From assembly GCA_963818505.1 (NCBI GenBank), contig CAWFSJ010000005.1:496001-560000 (forward strand): a DNA stretch of 64,000 nt, given 5' to 3'. The stretch is from JADKAV01 sp963818505. GTDB lineage: Bacteria; Actinomycetota; Actinomycetes; S36-B12; UBA10799. The notes under the pieces were generated by a model, which saw nothing but the letters and a program-made list of their open reading frames with translations, had not been told where the DNA came from and did no database searches. Shown here piece by piece: positions 34,028 to 43,373 of the stretch. A program made the position numbers and the translations under genes. Each line of letters begins with the position of its first letter. Position 1 is the stretch's first letter.

Positions 34028-35148
34028 TCAGGGCTTTCATCGACGGGATCCTGGCGGTCGTTCTGGCCGTGGTCACCGGGGTGTTGCTGGCCTTCGGGTT
34101 GGCCCAAGTCGGGCTCACCGAAACGGGCCTATACCCGCTGGGGCTGTGGTTGGCCGGCGTCGGACTGCTTGGAGGCTGGTACCAGGAGGTCACGTCGAAC
34201 GTGGCCGGGGGGATCGGCTGGGAGACGACCGCCGCCGGCGCGCCGCTGCTAGTCACGGGCGTGGTCGCGCTGTTCGTGGCGGTGCGGGCGAAGACCCGGC
34301 CGGCCTGGACTGCCGCCCCCGCCGCTTTAGGTGCGGCGGCCGGGGCTGCGCTGCTGGTGGCCGGCAGCACTGTCAGTCAGACCACGACCAACTCCGCAGG
34401 CAGCGTCACCACCACCGAGGGACTGGCCTGGTTCTGGGACGGCCAGCGTCCCGGGGCGGTCGCCGGAGCCGCCGGGCTTGTGGCGGTCGTGTGGCTTCTT
34501 CACACCGTGGGTCTTCGATGGTGGCGCAGCGGGCGAGGTGTCGCGCTCAGCCTGCTCGTGGGCCTGGGCGTCGTACTCACCGGTGCGGCCGTGGCGGGGG
34601 CGATCTACCTCACCAGCTCAACCGCGGTTGGGATCGCTCTGGGGCTGCTCTACCCGCTGGCGGGGACGCTGGTCCTGTTCGGGCTGGCAGGGATCCCCGT
34701 CACCGCGAGCCTGACGCGCCTGACCCCGCAGACACAGGAGTTCTCGACCTGGGACCAGGGGCTGCTGTACGGCATTGGTGGGATCGTGGTGGCACTGCTT
34801 CTGGCCGCGCTGGTCGGACTGGTCATGCGCCTGTTCAAGCACCGCAGCACCTGGCTCGGAGCGGTCACAGTGACCGCTGCTCTGGCCGCGTTTCTGGCGT
34901 GGGCGATGAGTTCGACGGTGGTGGTGCCCACAGCGCTCGGCGCAGAGTCGACCATTTCGCTGGACCCACTTCTGGCCTTGGCTGCCGGTGCGGTCCTCGG
35001 CGCGGTGACCCGCTTCTTCGCCGGCCGGCCCAAGCCCACCGACGGCGGCGAGCAGGCCAAACCCACCCCTGTTGCTGCCCGCGGTGAGGATATCGAACAA
35101 CTCCTGAACGAGGTCAACGCCGGTCCCGCCGGCACACCCCGCCCCTGA
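34024..35148 (+). CDS. Polytopic membrane protein of unknown function
   Basis: This 374-residue protein has about ten hydrophobic segments and a short cytoplasmic tail (KPTDGGEQAKPTPVAARGEDIEQLLNE). Its ATG overlaps the stop codon of the beta-propeller gene. I do not recognise a family. Coupling suggests that it anchors or works with the propeller protein. Confidence 0.75.
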   Translation: MIRAFIDGILAVVLAVVTGVLLAFGLAQVGLTETGLYPLGLWLAGVGLLGGWYQEVTSNVAGGIGWETTAAGAPLLVTGVVALFVAVRAKTRPAWTAAPAALGAAAGAALLVAGSTVSQTTTNSAGSVTTTEGLAWFWDGQRPGAVAGAAGLVAVVWLLHTVGLRWWRSGRGVALSLLVGLGVVLTGAAVAGAIYLTSSTAVGIALGLLYPLAGTLVLFGLAGIPVTASLTRLTPQTQEFSTWDQGLLYGIGGIVVALLLAALVGLVMRLFKHRSTWLGAVTVTAALAAFLAWAMSSTVVVPTALGAESTISLDPLLALAAGAVLGAVTRFFAGRPKPTDGGEQAKPTPVAARGEDIEQLLNEVNAGPAGTPRP

Positions 35149-35205
35149 CGCCCGGGGACGTCCTCTTACGATCGAGTGAACCAGCAATCTATTCGAGGAC
35201 AACAA

Positions 35206-35622
35206 ATGATCAAGGGATTCCGCGACTTCATTCTTCGCGGCAACGTCATCGACCTCGCTGTCGCCGTCGTCATCGGCGCAGCTTTCACCGCCCTCATCGC
35301 CGCGATGAACACTGCTCTCATCACCCCGGTGGTGAACGCCTTCTTCGCCCTGCTCGGCCTGGACAAGGACGGCATCGGCGGGACCATCGGCATCCCCGGT
35401 GACCAGGTGATCAACATCGGTCTGATCATCGGCGCGATCATCACGTTCCTCATCACCGCCGCTGTCGTCTACTTCGTCTTCGTGGCGCCGATGACCGCAG
35501 CCAAGACCCGCATGTACGGCGAAGCTGCCGAAGCCAGCACAGCCGAGGACCTGCTGGCCGAGATCCGGGACCTGCTCAAGGAGAACAACAAGCCCGGACG
35601 CGACGCCCCTGACGAAGGCTGA
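35206..35622 (+). CDS. mscL: Large-conductance mechanosensitive channel
   Basis: This 138-residue MscL has an N-terminal MIKGFRDFILRGNVIDLAVAVVIGAAF (first helix with the pore constriction), a second membrane helix near 78-100 and a charged C-terminal helix (AEDLLAEIRDLLKENN). It opens under membrane tension to release osmolytes. The ATG at 35206 gives the standard N-terminus and follows GAGGACAAC; an in-frame start at 35176 would add ten residues not seen in the family. Confidence 0.95.
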   Translation: MIKGFRDFILRGNVIDLAVAVVIGAAFTALIAAMNTALITPVVNAFFALLGLDKDGIGGTIGIPGDQVINIGLIIGAIITFLITAAVVYFVFVAPMTAAKTRMYGEAAEASTAEDLLAEIRDLLKENNKPGRDAPDEG

Positions 35623-35682
35623 GCCCCCGGGCCTGGCTCCGCTGGCCTGACGGACAAGACCCTCGGCGTGGAAGATGGGGGC

Positions 35683-38622
35683 ATGGATGCTGCCACCATC
35701 ATCGAACGTGCCGAGCGGGTCCTGCGCGATCGCATCTACTCCGCCGCGGTTGTCGGATGGCACCGACTCGACCTGAGCATGTGGGCCGTGGACGGCGAAC
35801 CCGTCGCGTTCGAACGGGCGCGCTGGGCTGACTTCGCGCCAGCCGGTTCGGGCACCGCCTGGGGCACTCCCTGGTCAACCGCGTGGTTCCGAGCTACAGG
35901 GACAGTGCCGCAGGACTGGGGCCCCGACGAGGTGGACCTGGACATCGACCTGGGCTGGACCTGGGGCCCGGCCACCGGTGAAGCGCTGATGTACACCCCG
36001 GACGGTTCGGCCATTGAGTCGTTGGGCCCCGGTCGCCCGCGCATCCCGTGGCGGACGCACGACATCGACGTGTTCATCGAAGCGGCAGCCAACCCGATGC
36101 CGACCTTCGACTGGCGGCCCACCGACTCCAGCCTGGGGCCTGCTCCGGACTCCGCTCCACGGATGTTCGTCTCGCGAGCGCAGGTTGTGCGTGTGAACCG
36201 CGATGCCCAGAGTGCCGCCGAGGACATGATCACTGCCCTCGGCCTCGCCCGCGACCTGACCGAACCGGCCCGTAAGGCAGAAGTGCTCAAGGCGATCTCC
36301 GCGGCCTGTGACGTGGTGGACGACCTCGGGATGCCCGACGAGCACCGGTGGCTGGCCTTCAACGAGGCAATGGGCGCGGTCTTCGCCTCCCCCGCACCTC
36401 CCGACGCACCAGTGCTGACCGCCCTTGCCAATGCCCACATCGACACAGCCTGGCTATGGCCGTTCCGTGAGACCGAGCGCAAAGTGGCACGCACCTTCAG
36501 CAACGCACTGGCCCTGATGGACGAGGACCCCGACGTGGTCTTCGCGTCCTCGCAGGTCCAGCACCTCGCCTGGATCGCGCAGGGCCACCCGGACCTGTTC
36601 CAGCGGATCAAGGCGCGCGTGGATGAGGGCCGCTGGATCGTCGTCGGTGGCACCTGGGTGGAACCGGACGGGAACATGCCCTCCGGGGAGTCCTTCGCCA
36701 GGCAGTTCCTGCAGGGCCAGACGTGGCTGGCCGACAATCTCGGTCTCACCGTTGACGTCTTCTGGTTGCCCGACACATTCGGATACTCCGCAGGGCTTCC
36801 CCAGATCGCGCGAGCGGCGGGGTGCGACACGTTCGTGACCCAGAAGCTCTCCTGGAACTCCGTGAACGTCTTCCCGTACACAACGCTGCTGTGGGAGGGC
36901 CTTGACGGCAGCCGGCTGCTGACCCACTTCCCGCCCGCGGACAACTACTCCTGCGCAGTCCTGCCGATGGAACTGACCAAAGCGCGCACGAAGATGTCCA
37001 AGCAGCCGGTGACCAACGGGCTGTTCCTGTACGGCTTCGGCGACGGCGGCGGGGGACCGACCCGGGAGATGGCCGACCGGATCGACCAGCTCAGTGACGT
37101 TTCCGGGCTCCCCCGGTTGCGCCACGGCAGCGTCGCGGAGTTCTTCCAAGCCGTGCGCGAGGAACTGCCGGAGCCTCCTGTCTGGTCGGGCGAGTTGTAC
37201 TTGGAGTACCACAGAGGGACCCTGACCAGTCAGGCACAGATCAAACAGGCACATCGGCGCGCAGAAGTCCTCCTGCGCGAAGCTGAGATGTGGGCGACCG
37301 GGGCTCAATTGCAGCGGGGCCATGCCTACCCCTCGGAACAGTTGCGCGATGCGTGGCGTGAGTTGCTCGTCATGCAGTTCCACGATGTCCTGCCCGGGAC
37401 CTCGATCGGGTGGGTGCACGACGAGGCGGTCGAACGGCTCCAAGCGGTGGTCACCATGGCGCAACAGACCATTGACGGATCGCTGGCCGCCCTCGCCGCC
37501 AGTGGCTCTCAACTGCTGCATGTCACGGCTTCGCCGCACGGCCATCCTGGTGTTCCCGCTCTGGGTAGCGCACCGGCTTTCGAGACTTCTGGATCAAGGA
37601 CGGCCACCGAGTCCCAGGGACTGATCGAACTGGCCAACGCCCGCTTCCGCGCGCTGGTTGCCGACGGCGTCGTGACCTCCCTGATCGATCTCACGGTGGA
37701 CCGCGAACTGGTGGCCCCGGGTAAGGCGTTGGGCCGGTACCGGATGCACCCGGACAGGCCCACCCGGTGGGATGCCTGGGACCTCGACGAGCAGCACATG
37801 CGCGGGACAGTCGTGGTGGCGCCATCATCGTGGGAACTGGTTTCGGACGCGACCGTGGTGGTCGAGCGCGAGTGGCGCGGCACCACGATCCGAACGCACC
37901 TGATACTGCGCGAAGACGGACTGGAGATCGCAAGCGATGTCGACTGGCACGCCGAGGACTGCCTGTTGCGCCTCGAGTGCGACGTGGACGTTCTCGCCGG
38001 ACTCACCACGGCCGAGACGATGTACGGATTCGTCCAGAGGCAGACGGTGACGAACACGGGCTGGGAGCAAGCGAAGTTCGAGACCTCAGCCCATCGCTGG
38101 TTGCACATCGGTGAACCGGGTTACGCCGTCGCAGTGCTGACCCCCACCACCTATGGCCATCAGGTGACCCGCAAGGATCGCGACGGCGGCGGGGTCTTCA
38201 CCCGCATCGGGTTCTCGCTATTGCGCTCGGCGGCGTTCCCCGATCCGCGCCGTGACGCCGGGCGCCACCAGTTCCGCCACATTGTGCTGCCCGGCCTCGG
38301 CATCCCGGACGTCGTGGCCGCGGCCGACAGGGACAGCTTTCCGGTGCGTCACATCAGCGGATCGACCTTCCCGCCCGTGGCCAGCGTCGAGTCCACCACC
38401 GTGGCGGTGGAGGCGGTGAAACTGGCCGAGGACGGCAGCGGCGACGTGGTGGTCCGGCTTCGGGAGACGTGTGGCACGGCGGCCAAGGCCCGGGTGCGCC
38501 TGTGCGTGCCGTCGCCCTCGGTGGTGCAGACCGACCTGATCGAGCGCGGGACGACCGATGTCGACCCGCAGGCCCTGCGCTTTCGTCCCTTCGAGGTGAA
38601 GACCCTGCGTTTTCGCAGGTAG
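35683..38622 (+). CDS. Alpha-mannosidase (GH38)
   Basis: This protein of about 979 residues has the three GH38 regions. The N-terminal catalytic domain has ANAHIDTAWLWPFRETERK (Zn-binding His and Asp) near residue 247 and the nucleophile region VFWLPDTFGYSAGLPQI near residue 360. The middle helical domain includes MQFHDVLPGTSIGWVHDEA near residue 570. C-terminal beta domains follow. It removes alpha-linked mannose from glycans or glycosides and has no signal peptide, so it acts in the cytoplasm. An in-frame GTG at 35668 is an alternative start. It is followed by a single family-A palindrome. No mannose transporter is adjacent. Confidence 0.92.
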   Translation: MDAATIIERAERVLRDRIYSAAVVGWHRLDLSMWAVDGEPVAFERARWADFAPAGSGTAWGTPWSTAWFRATGTVPQDWGPDEVDLDIDLGWTWGPATGEALMYTPDGSAIESLGPGRPRIPWRTHDIDVFIEAAANPMPTFDWRPTDSSLGPAPDSAPRMFVSRAQVVRVNRDAQSAAEDMITALGLARDLTEPARKAEVLKAISAACDVVDDLGMPDEHRWLAFNEAMGAVFASPAPPDAPVLTALANAHIDTAWLWPFRETERKVARTFSNALALMDEDPDVVFASSQVQHLAWIAQGHPDLFQRIKARVDEGRWIVVGGTWVEPDGNMPSGESFARQFLQGQTWLADNLGLTVDVFWLPDTFGYSAGLPQIARAAGCDTFVTQKLSWNSVNVFPYTTLLWEGLDGSRLLTHFPPADNYSCAVLPMELTKARTKMSKQPVTNGLFLYGFGDGGGGPTREMADRIDQLSDVSGLPRLRHGSVAEFFQAVREELPEPPVWSGELYLEYHRGTLTSQAQIKQAHRRAEVLLREAEMWATGAQLQRGHAYPSEQLRDAWRELLVMQFHDVLPGTSIGWVHDEAVERLQAVVTMAQQTIDGSLAALAASGSQLLHVTASPHGHPGVPALGSAPAFETSGSRTATESQGLIELANARFRALVADGVVTSLIDLTVDRELVAPGKALGRYRMHPDRPTRWDAWDLDEQHMRGTVVVAPSSWELVSDATVVVEREWRGTTIRTHLILREDGLEIASDVDWHAEDCLLRLECDVDVLAGLTTAETMYGFVQRQTVTNTGWEQAKFETSAHRWLHIGEPGYAVAVLTPTTYGHQVTRKDRDGGGVFTRIGFSLLRSAAFPDPRRDAGRHQFRHIVLPGLGIPDVVAAADRDSFPVRHISGSTFPPVASVESTTVAVEAVKLAEDGSGDVVVRLRETCGTAAKARVRLCVPSPSVVQTDLIERGTTDVDPQALRFRPFEVKTLRFRR

Positions 38623-38645
38623 CCACCTCCCCCCAACCTGCCCGC

Positions 38646-38713
38646 GTTAGAGGTTGTGCGGTTCGTTAGCGAAAACACGCGTGGATTCGCTAACCAGGAC
38701 CACAACCTCTAAC
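38646..38713. repeat. Family-A palindrome, copy 4 (opposite orientation)
   Basis: This has the same 13-bp outer and 9-bp inner arms. The connecting sequences match the reverse complement of the 30322 copy better than the direct strand, so it is inserted the other way round. It stands alone, 24 bp after the alpha-mannosidase stop. Confidence 0.9.
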
Positions 38714-38754
38714 CAGGCGGGCCCAACGGCCGATATTCAGAGCTCCAACAGGCG

Positions 38755-38760
38755 TAGCCT
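38755..38760 (+). promoter_or_regulatory. -10 box TAGCCT, leaderless start of ABC operon
   Basis: TAGCCT ends 7 nt before GTG 38768. Confidence 0.6.
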
Positions 38761-38767
38761 GAAGGCC

Positions 38768-39814
38768 GTGCGAGCGATGATCCTCAAAGAGTTCCGCGAG
38801 TTGCGCCGCGACCACCGGACGATGGGCATGCTCATCGCGATGCCGATCCTGCTGCTGATCGTGTTCGGGTACGCCGCCAACTTCTCGGTGGACAGCATCC
38901 CCACGGCGACCCTCGGCCCGCAGGCCGAACAGGCGGCCACACTTCTCACGGCAGTGCCCCAGGCCCCGTTCGAGGTCACCCTCGTCGACGCCCAAGCCGG
39001 CGCCCAGACCGCCCAGGACCTGCTGTCGCGTAACGACGTCGACGTGGCCGTCGTCACCGGGACCCAACCGGTCATCGCGTACATCGACGGATCCTCACTG
39101 TTCTCCGCCCAGAGCGCGGTGGCCTCCTTCAATCGCCTCGGAGATCAGGTACAGACCGAGATCCTGTTCAATCCCGAACTCAAGACGAGTTGGGTGATGG
39201 TGCCGGCCATCATCGGCCTGATCCTCACGTTCATCGGAACGATCATCACGAGTATCGGCATGGTCAAGGAGAAGCAGACCGGGACCATCGAGCAATTGGC
39301 TGTGATGCCGATCAAACCGAGCACCGTCATCCTCGGCAAGATCACTCCGTACTTCCTGCTCGCTTCCCTGGACATGGTTCTGGTCACGTTGCTGGGCATC
39401 GCGCTGTTCGATGTCCCGTTCAACGGCAACGTAGCCGTCTTCGCACTCGGAGCGGGGCTGTTCCTGTTCGTGGTCCTAGGCCTCGGCGTGTTCATCTCCA
39501 CGATTTCTCAGAATGTGGGTCAGGCCATTCAGACAGCGTTCTTCTTCCTGCTTCCGCAGATCCTGTTGTCCGGCATCATCTTCCCGCTGGACGCGATTCC
39601 GTGGGGCGTGCGCTGGATCAGCTACCTTCTGCCACTGACCTACTTCACGATGATCTCGCAGGGCGTGATGCTGCGTGGAGCACCTCTGGACGCCCTATGG
39701 TTCCCGCTGTTGATGCTCAGCCTCATGGCCGTCATCGTGTTCACCGGAGCGGTGCTGCGTTTCCGTCGCAATCTGGCACCCGGTGAACGGCGTCACTCGT
39801 CGAAGGTGGCCTGA
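38768..39814 (+). CDS. ABC-2 exporter permease (YhhJ/YbhR-like)
   Basis: This is 348 residues from GTG 38768. A first membrane helix is at about 19-38, a large extracytoplasmic loop runs over 40-145, and five further helices occupy 150-335. The TGTIEQLAVMPI and GIIFPLDAIPWGVRWISYLLPLTYF stretches are typical of the YhhJ/YbhR/YbhS family of drug and membrane-active-compound exporters. It is the first gene of a three-gene operon with two ATPases. Confidence 0.9.
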   Translation: MRAMILKEFRELRRDHRTMGMLIAMPILLLIVFGYAANFSVDSIPTATLGPQAEQAATLLTAVPQAPFEVTLVDAQAGAQTAQDLLSRNDVDVAVVTGTQPVIAYIDGSSLFSAQSAVASFNRLGDQVQTEILFNPELKTSWVMVPAIIGLILTFIGTIITSIGMVKEKQTGTIEQLAVMPIKPSTVILGKITPYFLLASLDMVLVTLLGIALFDVPFNGNVAVFALGAGLFLFVVLGLGVFISTISQNVGQAIQTAFFFLLPQILLSGIIFPLDAIPWGVRWISYLLPLTYFTMISQGVMLRGAPLDALWFPLLMLSLMAVIVFTGAVLRFRRNLAPGERRHSSKVA

Positions 39815-40617
39815 TGGGTGTGCAAGGGCTCAGCGTCCGGTACGCGAACAGGACTGTTCTGACCGACGTCAGCCTCTCCACCCCCGCTGGTCAGATCACC
39901 GCCGTGGTCGGCGGCGACGGAGCAGGCAAGTCCACCCTGCTCAAGGCGATGGTCGGCCTCGTACGGCCGTGGACCGGCACAGTCGAGTCCCCACCCAAGT
40001 CACGTATCGGTTACATGCCCAGCGGCGCCGGCAGCTGGTCGGATCTCACGGTGGACGAGAACGTGGCCTTCGTCGGCAGCGCATACGGCCTGACCAAGGC
40101 CGCGCTCGCCGAGCGTTCAGAGGATCTGCTTGAGCGCGCTGACCTGGCCGATGTGCGAGGGCGGTTGGCCGGGCAGCTCTCAGGAGGTATGCGTAACAAG
40201 CTGGGCTTCTGCCTGGCAATGATGCATCGTCCCGACCTGCTGGTCCTCGACGAGCCGAGCACCGGTGTGGACCCGGTGAGTCGAGTGGAGCTCTGGCGCT
40301 TGATCACCCGGGCCGCCGCCCACGGCACGGCGGTGGTCATCGCGACCACCTACATGGACGAGGCCGAGCGGGCCGGACAGATCCTCGTGCTCGATGGCGG
40401 CCGGGCGCTGCTCGCGGGCTCCGCCGAGCAGATAGTCGAGGCCACCGCTGGGGTGATTGTGCGCACCGCCCAGCCTGAGCGCCTCGACTTCGCCTGGCGC
40501 AGCGGGGAGCTGTTCCACGAATGGTGGCCGCAATCCCCGCCCGCGTCAGCGGATGAGGCGGCGATGTCCCTTGAGGATGCGTGCATCGTCGCGTCCTTGT
40601 TGGGACAGGCATCGTGA
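39814..40617 (+). CDS. ABC exporter ATP-binding protein 1
   Basis: This 267-residue ATPase starts inside the permease stop (TGATG). Walker A is GGDGAGKST, the signature is QLSGGMRNKLG and Walker B is LLVLDEPSTGVDP. In E. coli YbhF and its relatives two ATPase domains are fused. Here this protein corresponds to one half and the next gene to the other. The short C-terminal tail lacks a regulatory domain. Confidence 0.92.
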   Translation: MGVQGLSVRYANRTVLTDVSLSTPAGQITAVVGGDGAGKSTLLKAMVGLVRPWTGTVESPPKSRIGYMPSGAGSWSDLTVDENVAFVGSAYGLTKAALAERSEDLLERADLADVRGRLAGQLSGGMRNKLGFCLAMMHRPDLLVLDEPSTGVDPVSRVELWRLITRAAAHGTAVVIATTYMDEAERAGQILVLDGGRALLAGSAEQIVEATAGVIVRTAQPERLDFAWRSGELFHEWWPQSPPASADEAAMSLEDACIVASLLGQAS

Positions 40618-41474
40618 ACGCGCGGTTGGAGGCCGTGTCCCTGACGGTGTCGTTCGGCAACTTCACGGCTGTGGACGACGTGAGTTTCCAGGTCGCACCG
40701 GGGGAGGTCGTCGGGCTTCTTGGTGCCAACGGCGCGGGCAAGACCACGACGATTCGAATGCTGCTGGGCCTGCTGCGGCCCACATCCGGTCGTGCGCTGC
40801 TCGGCGGGAGGGCGCCGGACCGCGCCGGTAGGGCGAGCCTGGGCTACGTGCCCCAAGGCCTCGGGCTGTACGCAGAACTCACAGTGGCGGAGAACCTCGC
40901 GTTCGCGGCGCAGGCCTTCGGATGCGAGCCCGCCGCACTCGGACCGTCGCTGGTCGCTTCGAAGGACCGTCTGGTCGGTGCTCTCCCGCTCGGGCAGCGC
41001 AGGCAGCTGGCCTTCGCCTGCGCCCTGCAGCACTCGCCGGACGTCCTGGTTCTTGACGAACCCACGTCGGGGGTTGAGCCGCTGGCAAGAGCGCGCCTGT
41101 GGGACAGCATCCGTGAACAATCCAGCCGCGGGGTGGCCGTACTGGTCACCACCCACTACATGCAGGAGGCCAGTCAATGCGACCGGCTGCTGCTCATGTC
41201 TCAAGGACGCCTGGTTGCCCAGGGGACAGAGGCCGACATCGTGGACGGGACAACCGCCGTCGCGGTGGCGGCCGAGGACTGGGCACGGGTCTTCGACGTT
41301 CTCAGCGATGCCGGGTTGGCGGTGACCCTGGCCGGGCGTGCTGTGCGCGTGGTGGACCCCGACCGGCCGGCCCTGCGCGCCCTGCTTGACGAGCACGGGA
41401 TCGACGCTGGCATCGAGGATGTACCGGCCACCATTGAGGAACGGATGACGGCGCTGGTCACAGCGGCCACGTGA
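40614..41474 (+). CDS. ABC exporter ATP-binding protein 2
   Basis: This is 286 residues from a GTG overlapping the previous stop (GTGA). Walker A is GANGAGKTT and Walker B is VLVLDEPTSGVEP. The signature loop is altered to LPLGQRRQLA, without the usual LSGG, so one of the two composite ATP sites may be weakened, as in asymmetric heterodimeric ABC exporters. A C-terminal extension of about 70 residues follows the ATPase core. Confidence 0.9.
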   Translation: MNARLEAVSLTVSFGNFTAVDDVSFQVAPGEVVGLLGANGAGKTTTIRMLLGLLRPTSGRALLGGRAPDRAGRASLGYVPQGLGLYAELTVAENLAFAAQAFGCEPAALGPSLVASKDRLVGALPLGQRRQLAFACALQHSPDVLVLDEPTSGVEPLARARLWDSIREQSSRGVAVLVTTHYMQEASQCDRLLLMSQGRLVAQGTEADIVDGTTAVAVAAEDWARVFDVLSDAGLAVTLAGRAVRVVDPDRPALRALLDEHGIDAGIEDVPATIEERMTALVTAAT

Positions 41475-41566
41475 GTGCCCAGTGACCATTTCCTCACCAG
41501 AGGACGGGCAGGCACACCTCACCGATTACCCTTGAGTGAAGCAACAACTAAACGGGGGATCTACAA

Positions 41567-42157
41567 ATGGGGGACGACGCTGTAATCCTGTCGGCGATGC
41601 AGCAGTTGCCGCGCTGGCAGGTTCTGCATTGGGGCGGGGCCCATGGCAACAGCCAATTGCAGTTCCTGGTCGCGGGCGAGCCGACCGTGGTGTCGGTCAA
41701 CAGCACCTACGCGATCTACTCCGGACGACGGGTGGACATCACCGACGGCAGTCTGCTCGAGTTCCTGCGATCGGTGCAGCGCGACCTTGACGCCCGAGCC
41801 CTGTCGATGGCACCGGCTCAATCGGCCCAGGAATGGCTGTTGATCCAATGGCAGCGATCCGTCGAGGACGAGTCAGTCGGCAAGTGGCCCTTCCCGGGAG
41901 GCGGCTTCCTGCGCTGGATCCGCGCTGACGGGCTGCTTCACGTCGAAGCCAGCGATGGCGGACCGTACGGGGATCCGCTGCCCGAACCGCTGCGCGATGT
42001 CCTGGTGGATCTGGGCTGGAATGCCCCGGACGACCGGTTCCGCAATTGCTGGATCGAGGTGCCCCGCGACCAGCACACCGACGCCGCAGCCCTAGGGGTG
42101 CTCACCCCCCTTGCCGCCTTCGGCTTGGCCAGCCCGCCCCCGCTGATCCTCGACTAG
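41567..42157 (+). CDS. Protein of unknown function (possible YbjN/TY-chaperone fold)
   Basis: This is a 196-residue soluble protein, Trp-rich, with a WLLIQWQRSVED ... GFLRWIRADGLLHVEAS core and a C-terminal WIEVPRD segment. The pattern resembles actinobacterial TY-Chap/YbjN-type proteins but the match is weak. A GGGGG ribosome-binding site precedes the ATG. It overlaps the convergent PucR gene by 4 bp. Confidence 0.65.
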   Translation: MGDDAVILSAMQQLPRWQVLHWGGAHGNSQLQFLVAGEPTVVSVNSTYAIYSGRRVDITDGSLLEFLRSVQRDLDARALSMAPAQSAQEWLLIQWQRSVEDESVGKWPFPGGGFLRWIRADGLLHVEASDGGPYGDPLPEPLRDVLVDLGWNAPDDRFRNCWIEVPRDQHTDAAALGVLTPLAAFGLASPPPLILD

Positions 42158-43290
42158 TCCGGCACTGCGAGAACCAATTGCAGCGACAGCCGAGAGCGCG
42201 GGTCGTCGAGTACGTCCCCGAACAGCTCCCGCAGGCGCAACATCCGGTACGAGACGGTCTGCGGATGCACCACGAGGTGTTCGGCCACTTGCTGCCGGTC
42301 CCCTTGGAATGCCAGCCAGGCCGCGAGGGTCTGCTCCAGCGCCGCTCGCTTGCCGGCTGAGACCTCTGTGAGGGGAGCAAGGATCCGTCGCTGCAGTTCG
42401 GACAGCAGTTCGGAGTCGGCGGCGATGACCATCTCCGCAAGATGATCGGCAGCTGCCACGATCCGGGTGTCCGGTAGCCGCCCCTGTTCAACGAGGCGCT
42501 GCACCCGTCGGGCGTGCGCAAGCGAAACCGCCGCCTCAGCCGGGGGCCGCACCGTGCCGACGAAGACCTGGGTCTGCGCCCAAGCCCGCTCCAGGGCCTC
42601 GCGGCGCCCGGGTCCCGACGGGTCGGGCAGGACCGCCAATGCCTCCCCGTTCTCGATCATTGCCAGAACCTCCGGCGGGGCAGTTGGCTGCCTGCCCGCA
42701 GGCACGGGGACGACCGCTACGGCCATACGCTCCGGGACAGTCCAGCCCGCGGCATCGGCGTCGGCCTGCAGGCCCACCGGGTCGGTGAGAGCCCGGCCGT
42801 CCAGAAGCGCCTGAACCAACCGCGATCGCGCCACGTCGCGCATACCCGCCTGCGACGCATGACCGAGGGCGCTGGCAGCTGAGACCTCGTCGATGTAGAC
42901 GAAGATCGCCTCGGCAAGGGTGACCAGCGACGTGGTGTCCACCTCTTCACGCAGGGCCTGTGCGGACATGTGCTCCCAAGCAACCCGCGCACCGATCCGG
43001 TATGCCGAGAGCAGGGCCTCCATCGACCTTCCCTGCTGGCTTTCGATGGCCCCGATCCGCCGGTAGAAACCGTCCGCACGCACATCCAGGGCTGGACTGT
43101 CGGTGCCGAAGAGGTCCAGCAATCGACTGAGGGCGACCTGCGTGCCCCTCAGGACCACCGGTCCCATGTCAGCCTCGGTATAAGCGGGAACCCCGCGCAC
43201 GATCTGGCGACCTGTGGCTGCGACCAACTCGGGCAGCGCGGGCCGCAACTTGGAAGCGAGATCGACCGACAGGCGTGACCAGGGCTGCAT
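42154..43290 (-). CDS. PucR-type helix-turn-helix regulator
   Basis: This 378-residue paralogue in architecture of the protein at 26765-27865 has an RsbRD-like helical N-terminus (about 10-155), a CdaR-like middle and a C-terminal HTH_30 (LAFQGDRQQVAEHLVVHPQTVSYRMLRLRE core). ATG 43290 is preferred over an in-frame TTG six codons upstream. The gene is divergent from an HAD phosphatase, with a perfect 16-bp palindrome between them. Its targets are unknown. Confidence 0.87.
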   Translation of the reverse strand: MQPWSRLSVDLASKLRPALPELVAATGRQIVRGVPAYTEADMGPVVLRGTQVALSRLLDLFGTDSPALDVRADGFYRRIGAIESQQGRSMEALLSAYRIGARVAWEHMSAQALREEVDTTSLVTLAEAIFVYIDEVSAASALGHASQAGMRDVARSRLVQALLDGRALTDPVGLQADADAAGWTVPERMAVAVVPVPAGRQPTAPPEVLAMIENGEALAVLPDPSGPGRREALERAWAQTQVFVGTVRPPAEAAVSLAHARRVQRLVEQGRLPDTRIVAAADHLAEMVIAADSELLSELQRRILAPLTEVSAGKRAALEQTLAAWLAFQGDRQQVAEHLVVHPQTVSYRMLRLRELFGDVLDDPRSRLSLQLVLAVPD

Positions 43291-43324
43291 TTTGTCACCC
43301 TGACACAAAGAACAGCCATAACCC

Positions 43325-43340
43325 TAGTCAAGATTGACTA
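43325..43340. promoter_or_regulatory. Palindrome between pucR-like and HAD genes
   Basis: TAGTCAA-GA-TTGACTA has perfect 7-bp arms. TTGACT could also serve as a -35 element towards the HAD gene. It lies 35 bp from the regulator start and 34 bp from the phosphatase start, so it is well placed to control both. Confidence 0.6.
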
Positions 43341-43373
43341 TTGGCACCCCACAGTTATGGGGACGATAGAAAC

